From assembly GCA_903897855.1 (NCBI GenBank), contig CAIUDH010000097.1:1-64000 (forward strand): a stretch of DNA of 64,000 bases. Reading direction: 5' to 3'. The DNA is from an uncultured Bacteroidota bacterium (GTDB lineage: Bacteria > Bacteroidota > Bacteroidia > UKL13-3). Positions 1 to 9,010 of the stretch are shown in pieces. Both the position numbers and the translations under genes were made by a program. Every line of letters starts with the position of its first letter. Position 1 is the stretch's first letter. Under the pieces are notes generated by a model. It saw only the letters and a list, made by a program, of their open reading frames with translations, did no database searches and was not told where the DNA came from.

Positions 1-10
1 CTAAAGCTTC

Positions 11-85
11 AGGTCGCACCTACGGCGCTTAATACAGATTGCCTCCATGGGCTGCAAACAGGACGCTCCGATGGAGCTTAATACA
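11..85 (+). repeat. Two 26-base hairpin repeat units
   Basis: Bases 11-36 and 60-85 are two 26-base units that differ at five positions. Both begin AGG, form a 5-base stem with a 3-base loop, and end in GCTTAATACA. Unit 1 is GCACC-TAC-GGCGC and unit 2 is GCTCC-GAT-GGAGC. In unit 2 the middle pair is T-A; in unit 1 it is A opposite C, so that stem has one mismatch. The start-to-start distance is 49 bases. This resembles small REP-like intergenic palindromes, but I cannot name a family. Confidence 0.55.
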
Positions 86-317
86 AACCCCAATCAAAAG
101 ATTGTTAAAACATTAAGATATCGGGGTGAAAACTTTGGTGAACGGTTTCCGCACCATCAAATTCAGCAATAACCAATCTCAAAAACTAAACTTTACTTTG
201 ATTCTAGTTCATGAAACCGTGGAAGAAAGCCTGTTATATTGTCTAGTTAAAAAAGATGAAGATATCTATGTTGCTTTATTTGTTTATAACTGCAACGTTT
301 TTTCGGTGTTGTCAAAT

Positions 318-325
318 TATATTTG
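318..325 (+). promoter_or_regulatory. Bacteroidota -7 promoter box
   Basis: TATATTTG matches the Bacteroidota sigma-70 -7 consensus TAnnTTTG, 21 bases before the ATG at 347. No clear -33 TTTG is seen. Its position supports starting the downstream protein at 347 rather than at an upstream in-frame codon at 323, which lies inside this box. Confidence 0.5.
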
Positions 326-346
326 TACAATTACGTTAGGACCATA

Positions 347-3247
347 ATGCACGAATCAAAAGTTTTCTTTAAATCAATCTTCATCTTTACATTTTGCCTT
401 TTCTGCACGGCAGCAAATGCTCAGGAACATCCCTGCAAAGCCAATAATAAATGGGCCGACAGCCTTTTGCAAACCATGACCTTGGATGAAAAAATTGGTC
501 AACTCTTTATGGTCTCCGCCACCTCTGCTAAGGACGACTTGCTCGCTGTTGATGATTTAATTAAAACCTATCATGTAGGTGGAATCATTTTCTTTAAAGG
601 CAGCCCTTTGAAGCAAATCGTACAAACAAACTATTATCAGAGTGTAACAAAAATCCCTTTATTTATCGCTATCGATGGAGAATGGGGGTTAAGTATGCGA
701 CTCGAAAACACGCCCATCTTCACAAAACAGATGCAACTGGGAGCCATCCGAAACGATAGTCTGGTATATGAAATGGGGAAAGAGATAGGGCGTGAGTGCC
801 GACGCATGGGAATCAATATCAACTTCGCTCCCGATGTGGATATCAACAACAACCCGTTAAATCCAATTATAGGTGACCGCTCTTTTGGTGAAGAAAGGGA
901 TCGTGTGGCAAAGTACGGTGCGGCCTATATGCGGGGCATGCAGGAAGCCCATGTCATCGCATCGGCCAAGCATTTTCCGGGTCACGGCGATGTGGCGGTC
1001 GACTCCCATAAAGACCTCCCTGTTTTATGTAAAACTATGGAGCAGATGGACTCACTTGAGCTTTATCCTTTTAGATACCTGAGCGACCGCGGTGTGATGA
1101 GTATCATGGTAGCACATATCAATATCCCGTGTCTTGATAGTACTCCAAATATTCCTGCCACCCTATCGCCTATCGTGGTGACCGACTTATTGCGTAAGAG
1201 ATTAAAATTTGATGGATTAATTTTTACCGACGCTTTGAATATGAAGGGCGTTACAAAATATTTTAAAGACGGAGAGGCCGAGTGGTTGGCACTTAGAGCA
1301 GGTGCCGATGTTTTATTGTGTGTTGATTCGGTGGCGATAGCTTACCAAAGAATTAAAAGCGCCCTCGATAGTAACCTTATTTCTGAACAAGAAATAGACG
1401 CTCACGTACTTCGAATTCTAAAAGGGAAATACTGGAGTGGACTAAAAAATATCAGCCCTATTGATACCGTTTGCATTATCGAGGATTTGAACTCTCCTCA
1501 GGCAAAGATACTAGTACAAAACATGGCCGATGCTTCCGTGTGTATTGTAAGTAATCAGCAGCAACTTTTGCCGCTTACAAAAAAAGCGGGATTGAAAATT
1601 GCGAGCTTGGTGATCGGCGATAAGAAAGAAAATTTTTTCCAGGTTCAGTTGAAGCATTACTCGAAAATGGATGTGTATGCCACCGACAAAAACTTCACTA
1701 AATCGGAAGTCAACTTCTGGATGAAGAAATTGGCCTTGTATGATCTTGTCATCGTGAGTATTCATGGCACAAGCCGCTATTTCACGAAACAATATGGCAT
1801 CACCGAAAGCGAATCGAAATTTGTGAATGCCTTATGCAAGAAGAAAAAAACAATCCTTGTTAATTTTGCAAATGCTTATAGTTTAGCCAATTTCAATGAT
1901 GCGAAAAATGTCGTCGCGGCGTTTGAGGAAACAGAAAATAATATGCTTACTGCGGCACAAATTATTTTCGGGTTGAAACCTTCGTTAGGGAGTTTGCCCG
2001 TAAACGTAAATAAAAATTATGTGTTGCATCAAACGGTAAACACAACCGCCATGCAAGGCATGAAATACACCGTTCCGGAAGCGGTGCAACTCGATAGCAA
2101 GATACTGAATACCATTGACACCATTGCCTTATGGGCCATCAAAGAAAAAGCATTTCCGGGCTGTCAAATTTTAGTCGCTAAAGATGGTATGATCTGTTAT
2201 GAAAAATCCTTTGGCAGTTTCACGTATTTAGTTGATTCGGAGCGGGTAAGAAACGATAACTTATTCGACTTGGCCTCGGTGACTAAAGTAGCGGCAACGA
2301 ACCTAGCCATCATGAAACTTTATGAAGAAAAAAAGATTGATTTAAACCAGAAGCTCTCCTACTATCTACCCGAATTAAAAGCAACTAACAAAAACGCCAT
2401 CACCGTTCGCCAAGTGCTATTGCACGAAGCCGGCTTAAAAGCCTGGATCCCTTTTTATGTGGAGGCGCTGAAAGATACGGGTGCTTTTAAGAAAGTACAG
2501 GATAAAAAATACAGCGTAAAAGTATCCGACAGCATGTATCTGCGGGCTAATTATATGGAGGTGATTTGGAAGACCATCTATAAAAGCCCGGTAGCCCCTC
2601 CAGGCAAATATGTATATAGTGACCTCGACTTTATTTTACTCAAAAAGCTGGTGGAGAAACTCACCGGGCAAGATTTTGAGAAATACCTGAACAAAACTTT
2701 TTATCAGCCTTTAGGCCTCACGACTACGGGCTTTAATCCGCTTCGTTTTTATACCAAAGAAGATATTGTGCCGACACAGAACGACACCCTGTTTCGAAAA
2801 CAACTTATCCAAGGTTATGTGCACGATCCGGGAGCTGCCTTGTTTGGTGGTGTGGCGGGGCATGCCGGACTCTTTAGTAACGCTTACGATTTGAGTATCA
2901 TTTTTCAGATGCTATTGAACCAAGGGAGCTACAACGGCGTAAAATATTTCCGTCCCGAAACGGTGGATCTCTTTACCTCCTATCAGTCGGTAACGAGCCG
3001 TCGTGGGTTAGGTTTCGACAAACAGAAACGCAAACCCACCGATGCCGACGTCATGTATAACGGAGCCAGTACCGCTACTTTTGGGCATACAGGCTTCACG
3101 GGTATCAGCGTGTGGGCCGACCCGAAATATAATTTAGTCTTCGTATTTCTTAGTAATCGTGTATGCCCCGACCAGGAGAACGATAAGATCCTCAAACTAA
3201 GCGTACGAAGCAAAATACAACAAGCCATCTATGAGGCAATGAAATAA
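347..3247 (+). CDS. GH3 beta-N-acetylglucosaminidase / serine hydrolase fusion
   Basis: A 966-residue exported two-enzyme protein. A signal peptide ending near Ala-Asn-Ala (residues 1-26) precedes a glycoside hydrolase family 3 domain (about 30-370). That domain has the NagZ-type motif KHFPGHGD (208-215) with the Asp219-Ser-His221 acid/base element and a likely nucleophile Asp295 in IFTDALNM. The C-terminal part (about 610-960) is a class C beta-lactamase/penicillin-binding fold with Ser644-Val-Thr-Lys647, Tyr757-Ser-Asp759 and His914-Thr-Gly916. Such fusions are known in Bacteroidota; a role in peptidoglycan recycling or turnover in the periplasm is inferred. Both catalytic sets look intact. 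The start at 347 is chosen because it begins the signal peptide and follows the -7 box. Confidence 0.9.
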   Translation: MHESKVFFKSIFIFTFCLFCTAANAQEHPCKANNKWADSLLQTMTLDEKIGQLFMVSATSAKDDLLAVDDLIKTYHVGGIIFFKGSPLKQIVQTNYYQSVTKIPLFIAIDGEWGLSMRLENTPIFTKQMQLGAIRNDSLVYEMGKEIGRECRRMGININFAPDVDINNNPLNPIIGDRSFGEERDRVAKYGAAYMRGMQEAHVIASAKHFPGHGDVAVDSHKDLPVLCKTMEQMDSLELYPFRYLSDRGVMSIMVAHINIPCLDSTPNIPATLSPIVVTDLLRKRLKFDGLIFTDALNMKGVTKYFKDGEAEWLALRAGADVLLCVDSVAIAYQRIKSALDSNLISEQEIDAHVLRILKGKYWSGLKNISPIDTVCIIEDLNSPQAKILVQNMADASVCIVSNQQQLLPLTKKAGLKIASLVIGDKKENFFQVQLKHYSKMDVYATDKNFTKSEVNFWMKKLALYDLVIVSIHGTSRYFTKQYGITESESKFVNALCKKKKTILVNFANAYSLANFNDAKNVVAAFEETENNMLTAAQIIFGLKPSLGSLPVNVNKNYVLHQTVNTTAMQGMKYTVPEAVQLDSKILNTIDTIALWAIKEKAFPGCQILVAKDGMICYEKSFGSFTYLVDSERVRNDNLFDLASVTKVAATNLAIMKLYEEKKIDLNQKLSYYLPELKATNKNAITVRQVLLHEAGLKAWIPFYVEALKDTGAFKKVQDKKYSVKVSDSMYLRANYMEVIWKTIYKSPVAPPGKYVYSDLDFILLKKLVEKLTGQDFEKYLNKTFYQPLGLTTTGFNPLRFYTKEDIVPTQNDTLFRKQLIQGYVHDPGAALFGGVAGHAGLFSNAYDLSIIFQMLLNQGSYNGVKYFRPETVDLFTSYQSVTSRRGLGFDKQKRKPTDADVMYNGASTATFGHTGFTGISVWADPKYNLVFVFLSNRVCPDQENDKILKLSVRSKIQQAIYEAMK

Positions 3248-3336
3248 GGGGAAAAACCCGCCTCTATGTCAGCACTCCATCAAAATCAAGTAATATTGGC
3301 TCTGTTTTTAGTTTAGCCAAATTATTGTATTTCCGT

Positions 3337-3344
3337 TATCTTTG
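3337..3344 (+). promoter_or_regulatory. -7 promoter box of secA
   Basis: TATCTTTG matches TAnnTTTG and lies 36 bases before the secA ATG, so secA probably has its own promoter and a short leader. Confidence 0.55.
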
Positions 3345-3380
3345 AAATCTTTTATTAATTTAATCAATTAAACTCAATTT

Positions 3381-6300
3381 ATGGTAGGAGCACTAGGAAA
3401 AATATTTGGGAAAATATTTGGGAATAAAGCTGACAAAGACTTTAAAGAACTAAGCCCCTTCGTTGGTAAAATAAACGAAGAATATAATAAGCTGCAAAGT
3501 TTAACCAATGACGAGTTACGTAACAAAACTTCCACCTTTAAGGCATTGATCAAAGAATCGTTAAGTGAGATAACACAAAACATAAACGATTTAAAAGAAA
3601 AAGCCGATCAGCCCGAGGTAGATGTGAATGAAAAAGAAGATCTCTATAAGGAAGTAGAAAAACTGGAGAAAGACCGTTTGAACCTCTTGGAAGAAGTGCT
3701 TCTGGAGCTGTTGCCACAGGCTTTTGCCGTGATGAAAGAAACCTCTCGTCGCTTCTCCGAAAACGAAACTTTAGAGGTTACTGCCCAGGATTTTGATAAG
3801 GAACTCTCCACCAAAAAAGATTTTGTTTCCATACAAGGCGATAAAGCATTCTGGAAAAATTCGTGGGATGCAGCCGGTATCATGGTGAATTGGAAAATGG
3901 TTCATTATGACGTTCAGCTCATCGGTGGTACGGTGCTGCATAAAGGAAAAATTGCGGAGATGGCTACCGGTGAAGGAAAAACACTCGTTTCTACCTTGCC
4001 TGCTTACCTCAATGCACTCGCCGGTTTTGGGGTTCATATTGTGACGGTGAATGACTATCTCGCACGACGCGACAGTGAATGGAATGGTCCGCTGTTTCAG
4101 TTTCATGGCTTGGCTGTCGATTGTATCGATCTCCATCCTTCGAATAGTGATGCCCGTCGTAAGGCCTATCAAGCCGACATTATTTATGGTACCAATAACG
4201 AATTTGGCTTCGATTATCTGCGCGATAATATGGCCACCAGCAAGGAAGATATTGTACAAGGTCATCTTCATTATGCCATGGTGGATGAGGTAGATAGCGT
4301 GTTAATTGATGATGCTCGTACTCCCTTAATCATTTCAGGCCCCATTCCTAAAGGTGATGAGCAAGAGTTTTATGAACTGAAACCACGCATTGAAAAAGTA
4401 GTGGAGGCTCAGAAAAGATACCTGAATACCTGTTTGGTAGATGCTAAAAAATTCTGGGAGCAGAACAAACAGGACCAGGCCGCCATGCCCATGATACGCT
4501 GCTATAGAGGCATGCCTAAAAACAAAGCTTTTATCAAGTTTATGGGCGAAGCCGGGGTGAAGCAATTTCTGCTAAAGACAGAAGGGTTTTATATGCAGGA
4601 TAATTACAAAGAGATGCCCAAAGTGGATGTAGAACTTTATTACGTCATTGATGAGAAAAACAATAACTGCGAGCTTACTGATAAAGGGATTGAAGCCATC
4701 ACCGCTTCGGGAGAAGACAAACAGTTTTTTATCTTACCTGACGTCGGTAGCATCATTGCTGAAATAGAAAAATCGACCGACACGCATGAACAGAAAGTTC
4801 ATCAGAAGGAAGAAGTGCTGTTACAGTTTTCCAATAAGAGTGAGCGTATTCATACCATCAATCAGTTGCTTAAAGCCTATAATATGTTTGAGCGAGATGT
4901 AGAATATATTATTGAAGAAGGAAAAATAAAAATCGTAGATGAGCAAACCGGTCGTGTGCTCGATGGTCGTCGTTATAGCGATGGATTGCATCAGGCCATC
5001 GAAGCGAAAGAGAACGTGAAAGTGGAAGATGCTACACAGACGTTTGCCACCATCACCTTACAAAATTATTTCAGGATGTACCATAAACTGGCTGGAATGA
5101 CCGGTACTGCCGAGACAGAAGCGAGTGAGTTATGGGAAATTTACAAGCTGGATGTGGTGGTAATTCCCACCAATAAACCTACCTCCAGAGCCGATAAAAA
5201 CGATAAAGTTTACAAAACACGACGTGCTAAATTTAAGGCCGTAATCGATGAAATTGAACGGTTACGAAACGAAGGACGTCCAATACTCGTAGGTACCACC
5301 AGCGTAGAAATTAGCGAGCAGCTGAGTCGGATGCTACAGATAAAAAAAGTACCTCATAATGTACTCAATGCCAAGCAGCACCAACGAGAGGCAGAGATTG
5401 TGCAGATGGCAGGGCAGGTGGGACAAGTAACGATTGCCACCAACATGGCGGGTCGTGGAACGGATATCAAGCTTACCGATGAAACAAAAAAATCGGGAGG
5501 ATTGGCCATTATTGGTACCGAGCGGCACGAGAGTCGTCGTGTTGACAGGCAGCTACGGGGGCGTTCAGGGCGTCAGGGCGACCCGGGCACTTCGCAGTTT
5601 TTTGTGAGTTTGGAAGACGATTTGATGCGTTTGTTTGGTAGCGACCGGATGAGTAGGGTGATGGATCGATTTAATATTCCAGAAGACGAAGTAATTGAAA
5701 ATGGCATCATCACGCGACAGATTGAAGGCTCACAAAAGAAAGTGGAACAGAATAATTTTGGTTCTCGGAAACATCTGTTGGAATATGATGATGTAATGAA
5801 CAACCAGCGTAACGTAGTGTATACAAAACGACGTAATGCCTTGTTTGGTGATAAACTTGCGATAGATATTGTAGAGAGCATCTACACTTTTTGCGGCGAT
5901 TTGGTTGACGAATATAAGCCGGCAAATAATTTCGATGGGTTCGAGATGGAGCTGCTCACGCTCTTGGCTACAGAACCTAATTTTGATGCCGCTTTCTTTG
6001 GTAATAATAAAGCCGAGACCATCACGGAAAAACTCTATGATCACTTAAGTGAAATCTATAAAAATCATGCCGAGCAAATTGCAACTCAGAGTTATCCCAC
6101 CATTAAACAGGTGTATGAAGATCGCGGACAACAATACGAAAATATTTTAGTGCCGTTTAGTGATGGTACCAAAAGTGTGAATGTAATTGCCCCGTTACGC
6201 AAATCGTATGAAACCCAAGGGAAGGAAGTGTTTTTGAGTTTTGAGAAGATGGTGATGTTGAGTTTCATTGATGATGCATGGAAAGAACATTTACGCGATC

Positions 6301-6695
6301 TCGACGATTTAAAGCAGGCCGTACGCAACGCCCATTTAGAGCAAAAAGACCCCTTGCTGATTTACAAATTGGAATCGTTCAAGTTATTTAATTTGATGAT
6401 GGCTAAGATTAATAAGAATGTATTACCCATGTTCTTCCGCGGGCATATTGAGAGTAACTCCAACCAGCCTCAGGTAAGCAATGCGCCGGCGCGCAGAAGC
6501 AGTAACCTGAACAAGTTGAAACTCTCTCGTGAAAGCGATATACCGCAATTACAAACACCACAAGACGTGAACCCTACCGGTGTCGAACATGAAAAAGCAG
6601 CTCCCATCAAGGTAGGACCTAAAGTAGGTCGTAATGATGCCTGCCCTTGTGGCAGCGGAAAAAAGTTTAAGAACTGCCACGGGAAGGAAGAATAA
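3381..6695 (+). CDS. secA: Preprotein translocase ATPase SecA
   Basis: A 1104-residue motor that drives unfolded preproteins through SecYEG at the inner membrane. Walker A is at about 197-201 (GEGKT), followed by the DEAD-like VDEVDSVLIDDART motif and the helicase C half with NMAGRGTDIKL. The last 15 residues carry the SEC-C zinc motif CPCGSGKKFKNCH. It is longer than Escherichia coli SecA (901 residues). The extra length includes a charged helical insertion around residues 70-100 and an insertion around 350-420, as is usual in Bacteroidota. It stands alone, with its own promoter box upstream and a 246-base gap downstream. In this genome it would feed the T9SS cargo proteins seen nearby across the inner membrane. 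Confidence 0.98.
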   Translation: MVGALGKIFGKIFGNKADKDFKELSPFVGKINEEYNKLQSLTNDELRNKTSTFKALIKESLSEITQNINDLKEKADQPEVDVNEKEDLYKEVEKLEKDRLNLLEEVLLELLPQAFAVMKETSRRFSENETLEVTAQDFDKELSTKKDFVSIQGDKAFWKNSWDAAGIMVNWKMVHYDVQLIGGTVLHKGKIAEMATGEGKTLVSTLPAYLNALAGFGVHIVTVNDYLARRDSEWNGPLFQFHGLAVDCIDLHPSNSDARRKAYQADIIYGTNNEFGFDYLRDNMATSKEDIVQGHLHYAMVDEVDSVLIDDARTPLIISGPIPKGDEQEFYELKPRIEKVVEAQKRYLNTCLVDAKKFWEQNKQDQAAMPMIRCYRGMPKNKAFIKFMGEAGVKQFLLKTEGFYMQDNYKEMPKVDVELYYVIDEKNNNCELTDKGIEAITASGEDKQFFILPDVGSIIAEIEKSTDTHEQKVHQKEEVLLQFSNKSERIHTINQLLKAYNMFERDVEYIIEEGKIKIVDEQTGRVLDGRRYSDGLHQAIEAKENVKVEDATQTFATITLQNYFRMYHKLAGMTGTAETEASELWEIYKLDVVVIPTNKPTSRADKNDKVYKTRRAKFKAVIDEIERLRNEGRPILVGTTSVEISEQLSRMLQIKKVPHNVLNAKQHQREAEIVQMAGQVGQVTIATNMAGRGTDIKLTDETKKSGGLAIIGTERHESRRVDRQLRGRSGRQGDPGTSQFFVSLEDDLMRLFGSDRMSRVMDRFNIPEDEVIENGIITRQIEGSQKKVEQNNFGSRKHLLEYDDVMNNQRNVVYTKRRNALFGDKLAIDIVESIYTFCGDLVDEYKPANNFDGFEMELLTLLATEPNFDAAFFGNNKAETITEKLYDHLSEIYKNHAEQIATQSYPTIKQVYEDRGQQYENILVPFSDGTKSVNVIAPLRKSYETQGKEVFLSFEKMVMLSFIDDAWKEHLRDLDDLKQAVRNAHLEQKDPLLIYKLESFKLFNLMMAKINKNVLPMFFRGHIESNSNQPQVSNAPARRSSNLNKLKLSRESDIPQLQTPQDVNPTGVEHEKAAPIKVGPKVGRNDACPCGSGKKFKNCHGKEE

Positions 6696-6895
6696 CATAA
6701 CTCCTGTCGAACCCGCCGTTCGTCATGTTTGCCAATAATTTGCCACGGCTCGGTATGGTCTCCTTACATTCAAAGACGATTCGGAGTCGTTGCACTTCGT
6801 TTCATTGACTGTGCAGGCAGGGAATAGAACCCTAGGGCACTTCGCTGACACTATTTCTTGATGAAAAAAATATCGCATTCCTTCCTCCAATATTC
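6696..6895. other. Hairpin-rich intergenic stretch
   Basis: No gene is seen between secA and the next coding region. The stretch is less AT-rich than other gaps. It contains a dyad CGAAC-CCGCC-GTTCG (6708-6722), a dyad ACGAT/GTCGT around TCGGAG-type bases (6776-6791), and GCACTTCG twice (6793-6800 and 6838-6845). None is followed by a T-run, so none is a convincing terminator. It may be a decayed sequence or a repeat remnant. Confidence 0.4.
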
Positions 6896-6903
6896 TATAT
6901 TTG
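6896..6903 (+). promoter_or_regulatory. -7 promoter box
   Basis: TATATTTG matches TAnnTTTG, 38 bases before the ATG at 6942. Confidence 0.5.
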
Positions 6904-6941
6904 TATCCTAAGCGTGATATTCAACGCTTGCTTTAACCGAG

Positions 6942-7901
6942 ATGAATAAACTGTTTTTTTTGCTTTTAATTATAGGTCTTAGTCTAAAACTGAGTGCACA
7001 ACCCTCCATTAGCTCAAGCATCTTGCCCGTGATAGGCGATACTATAAAAGTGGGCGTTGACACCTTACTAGTTTCACCTGGTGTGGCTGGAGCAAACGTT
7101 ACTTGGAATTTTAAAAGCTTGCCTTTACATTATTCTTCCTCACGAATATACATTGCCCCTGCATCAACAGCATACTCCAGCTTTGCTCCTGCTGCCACTC
7201 TGGTGCGCACCGACCCTCTCGGCTCTTTCTACTCATTTTGGAAAAATTCATCGACCGTCTCAATTTACTATGGGTTTATCGAATTTAACAAGTACGATCA
7301 AAGCTATAACACACTACCCGTAAACTATTACAAATTCCCCCTTACTTACACTAAGAACTATATCGACAGCTTTTCGGCCACCACCAACCCCGGAGCATTT
7401 GTGGGACCCGGAAAATATTATTTTACTGCCGACGCCTGGGGTACGATTATCCTACCACATAAATCAGTATCCAATACCTTACGCACAAAATCAGTGCTTT
7501 ATATCGGCGATTCGAGTATTAACGACTATTCTCTTACTACCGACTATGCTTGGTACCTCGAAGGCAAAAAGGATCCCCTTCTGGTGATCAGCACCGTTGT
7601 TGTAAATAAAATTTTATATAAGAAATTCGCCCTTTATGATAATACTTCTGGAAGCGGTATATTGGGAGCCTCCAACCAGGAGCCATTTAAACTCTACCCC
7701 AACCCGGCTAAAAATCAACTTATGATTGAGAAGTCATTATGGACCAACGCCCCCTATGCCATTTATAACCTGCAAGGACAATTGGCACAAAACGGTACAT
7801 TAATGGAACAACAAACCTTGGTTGACGTTAGTGCTCTCGCAGAGGGCATGTATCTTCTTAAGTACAATAACAGTTTTCGGAAATTCACGGTAAAAAAATA
7901 A
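6942..7901 (+). CDS. Secreted protein with T9SS type A sorting domain
   Basis: A 319-residue protein with an N-terminal signal peptide (about residues 1-19, ending LSAQ). The unrecognised central domain is rich in Tyr, Ser and Thr. The C-terminal 75-residue Por secretion domain contains LYPNPAKNQL, YNLQGQ, and a GMYLLKY...KFTVKK ending. Known biology: such C-terminal domains send proteins through the type IX secretion system to the cell surface. The central domain shows no motif I recognise. The gene has its own promoter box. No enzymatic role can be assigned. Confidence 0.85.
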   Translation: MNKLFFLLLIIGLSLKLSAQPSISSSILPVIGDTIKVGVDTLLVSPGVAGANVTWNFKSLPLHYSSSRIYIAPASTAYSSFAPAATLVRTDPLGSFYSFWKNSSTVSIYYGFIEFNKYDQSYNTLPVNYYKFPLTYTKNYIDSFSATTNPGAFVGPGKYYFTADAWGTIILPHKSVSNTLRTKSVLYIGDSSINDYSLTTDYAWYLEGKKDPLLVISTVVVNKILYKKFALYDNTSGSGILGASNQEPFKLYPNPAKNQLMIEKSLWTNAPYAIYNLQGQLAQNGTLMEQQTLVDVSALAEGMYLLKYNNSFRKFTVKK

Positions 7902-7999
7902 CTGCTGGTGCGTGGCATCTGATTCGCAAAATAATGGCGTTAAACAAGCATTTATCTTATCATCCCTTTCAATTTTTCTATTATCCCACAAAAAATTCT

Positions 8000-8007
8000 T
8001 ATCTTTG
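8000..8007 (+). promoter_or_regulatory. -7 promoter box of the THX gene
   Basis: TATCTTTG matches TAnnTTTG and ends 23 bases before the ATG at 8031. With the terminator at 8182-8212 it defines a single-gene transcript. Confidence 0.6.
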
Positions 8008-8030
8008 CTGTTCTAAAAAAAAATACAACC

Positions 8031-8159
8031 ATGGGTAAAGGTGATGTAAAAACCAAACGCGGAAAAATCGTTAACGGAAGCTTCGGAGTAAGCCGTCCGC
8101 ATAAAGCTAAAAAAGCTGCTAAAGTTACACCTGCTGTAAAAGCAGATAAAAAAGCATAA
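8031..8159 (+). CDS. thx: 30S ribosomal protein THX
   Basis: A 42-residue, strongly basic protein starting MGKGDVKTKRGKI. It matches the small ribosomal protein THX (bTHX) family, first described on the Thermus 30S subunit and common in Bacteroidota. The N-terminal 25 residues (GKGD..T..GKI..G.FG..RP) are the recognisable conserved part. The C-terminal tail is Lys/Ala-rich and variable. It sits at the head of the 30S subunit among rRNA helices. It is flanked by its own -7 promoter box and an intrinsic terminator, so it is monocistronic. It is too short for usual ORF cut-offs. Confidence 0.9.
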   Translation: MGKGDVKTKRGKIVNGSFGVSRPHKAKKAAKVTPAVKADKKA

Positions 8160-8181
8160 CGTATTCCTGACAATAAATAAG

Positions 8182-8212
8182 GCTTTGCTACTGTAGTAGT
8201 AAGGCTTTTTTT
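8182..8212 (+). terminator. Intrinsic terminator after THX gene
   Basis: A 10-base-pair stem GCTTTGCTAC / GTAGTAAGGC, with two G-T pairs and a TGTA loop (8182-8205), is followed directly by seven T residues. Confidence 0.85.
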
Positions 8213-8233
8213 ATTTATTTCTTGCACAGATTC

Positions 8234-9010
8234 ATGTTTATAGCAAGCGTAATTATAATTCTCTTAATTTATCGTTCGTATTTGTTTTACAAAAAGCGAA
8301 ACGATCGAAAAACTCTAGCAGAGAGTCAGAGGATTTATTTGCACGGTTTTTTCCCAAAACATTTCAGTTATTACAATCAGCTCAATACAGAAGAACAGCA
8401 AGAATTTATCGACCGTACGATACATATACGCGATACTTTGACTTTCAAATCATCTCACGATTTGTTAATCTCTGAGAACATTAAAACATTAATCAGTGCG
8501 GCATTCACTCAGATTACTTTCGGTTTTGATAAGTTTTATTTAGACCATTTCCATACCATTTTTTTACATCCTTCTGCGTTCTATTCACGTTTTATTGATC
8601 GGGAGGTGAAAGGATTAACTTTTGCCAACGGAATGATTCATTGGTCGTGGGACGATTTTGTGAAAGGCTATATGTTTAGTGATGATAAATTAAATTTAGC
8701 CTTACACGAACTGGCCCATGCCATCCAAATTGCCTGCTTTGAAAACAAGGAGGTGGATACCCCAGATTATGCGGCCTGGCAAGTGTTAGCGGAAATTGAA
8801 ATAGCTCATATGAAGGCGAATCCGGATCATGCCTATTTTCGTGCTTATGCGGCCTCCAATATACACGAGTTTTTTGCTGTTACTGTTGAGTATTTTTTTG
8901 AAGATCCGAAACAGTTTCGCGCCAAGCTACCTTCACTTTATGAGGCTACCTGCAAAATTTTAATGCAAGATATGGCCTTGAGAGTGGAAAGGAAATTAAT
9001 TGCGGGTTAA
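8234..9010 (+). CDS. MtfA-like zinc metallopeptidase (M90 family)
   Basis: A 258-residue protein with one N-terminal membrane segment (about 1-20). It is followed by a domain of the MtfA/M90 peptidase family. Zinc-binding His158-Glu-Leu-Ala-His162 fits HExxH, and Glu212 in NIHEFFAV is a candidate third ligand. In E. coli, MtfA is a cytosolic peptidase linked to the Mlc glucose regulator. Here the leading hydrophobic segment suggests membrane anchoring. Function is inferred from family only. I start at the ATG at 8234 instead of a TTG at 8222 that lies close to the preceding terminator. The 3' end overlaps the convergent cupin gene by 15 bases. Confidence 0.85.
   Translation: MFIASVIIILLIYRSYLFYKKRNDRKTLAESQRIYLHGFFPKHFSYYNQLNTEEQQEFIDRTIHIRDTLTFKSSHDLLISENIKTLISAAFTQITFGFDKFYLDHFHTIFLHPSAFYSRFIDREVKGLTFANGMIHWSWDDFVKGYMFSDDKLNLALHELAHAIQIACFENKEVDTPDYAAWQVLAEIEIAHMKANPDHAYFRAYAASNIHEFFAVTVEYFFEDPKQFRAKLPSLYEATCKILMQDMALRVERKLIAG

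Larger units (their letters stand above)
1..346. other. Intergenic region without a convincing gene
   Basis: The first 346 bases hold no gene I can support. Bases 11-85 carry a pair of short hairpin repeats (separate entry). A small dyad CAATC-AAAA-GATTG lies at 91-104. A GTG-started 73-codon open frame (126-347) has no recognisable protein character, overlaps the next gene's start and crosses that gene's promoter, so I do not call it. The end of a gene outside the window may lie just upstream. Confidence 0.6.

Noticed and set aside
126-347. GTG-started 73-codon open frame at the left end
   Set aside because: No protein-like character, overlaps the next gene's promoter box and start, and lies in a repeat-bearing region.
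7981-7990. TTATCCCACA considered as a DnaA box
   Set aside because: One extra base relative to TTATCCACA, a single copy, and no origin context.
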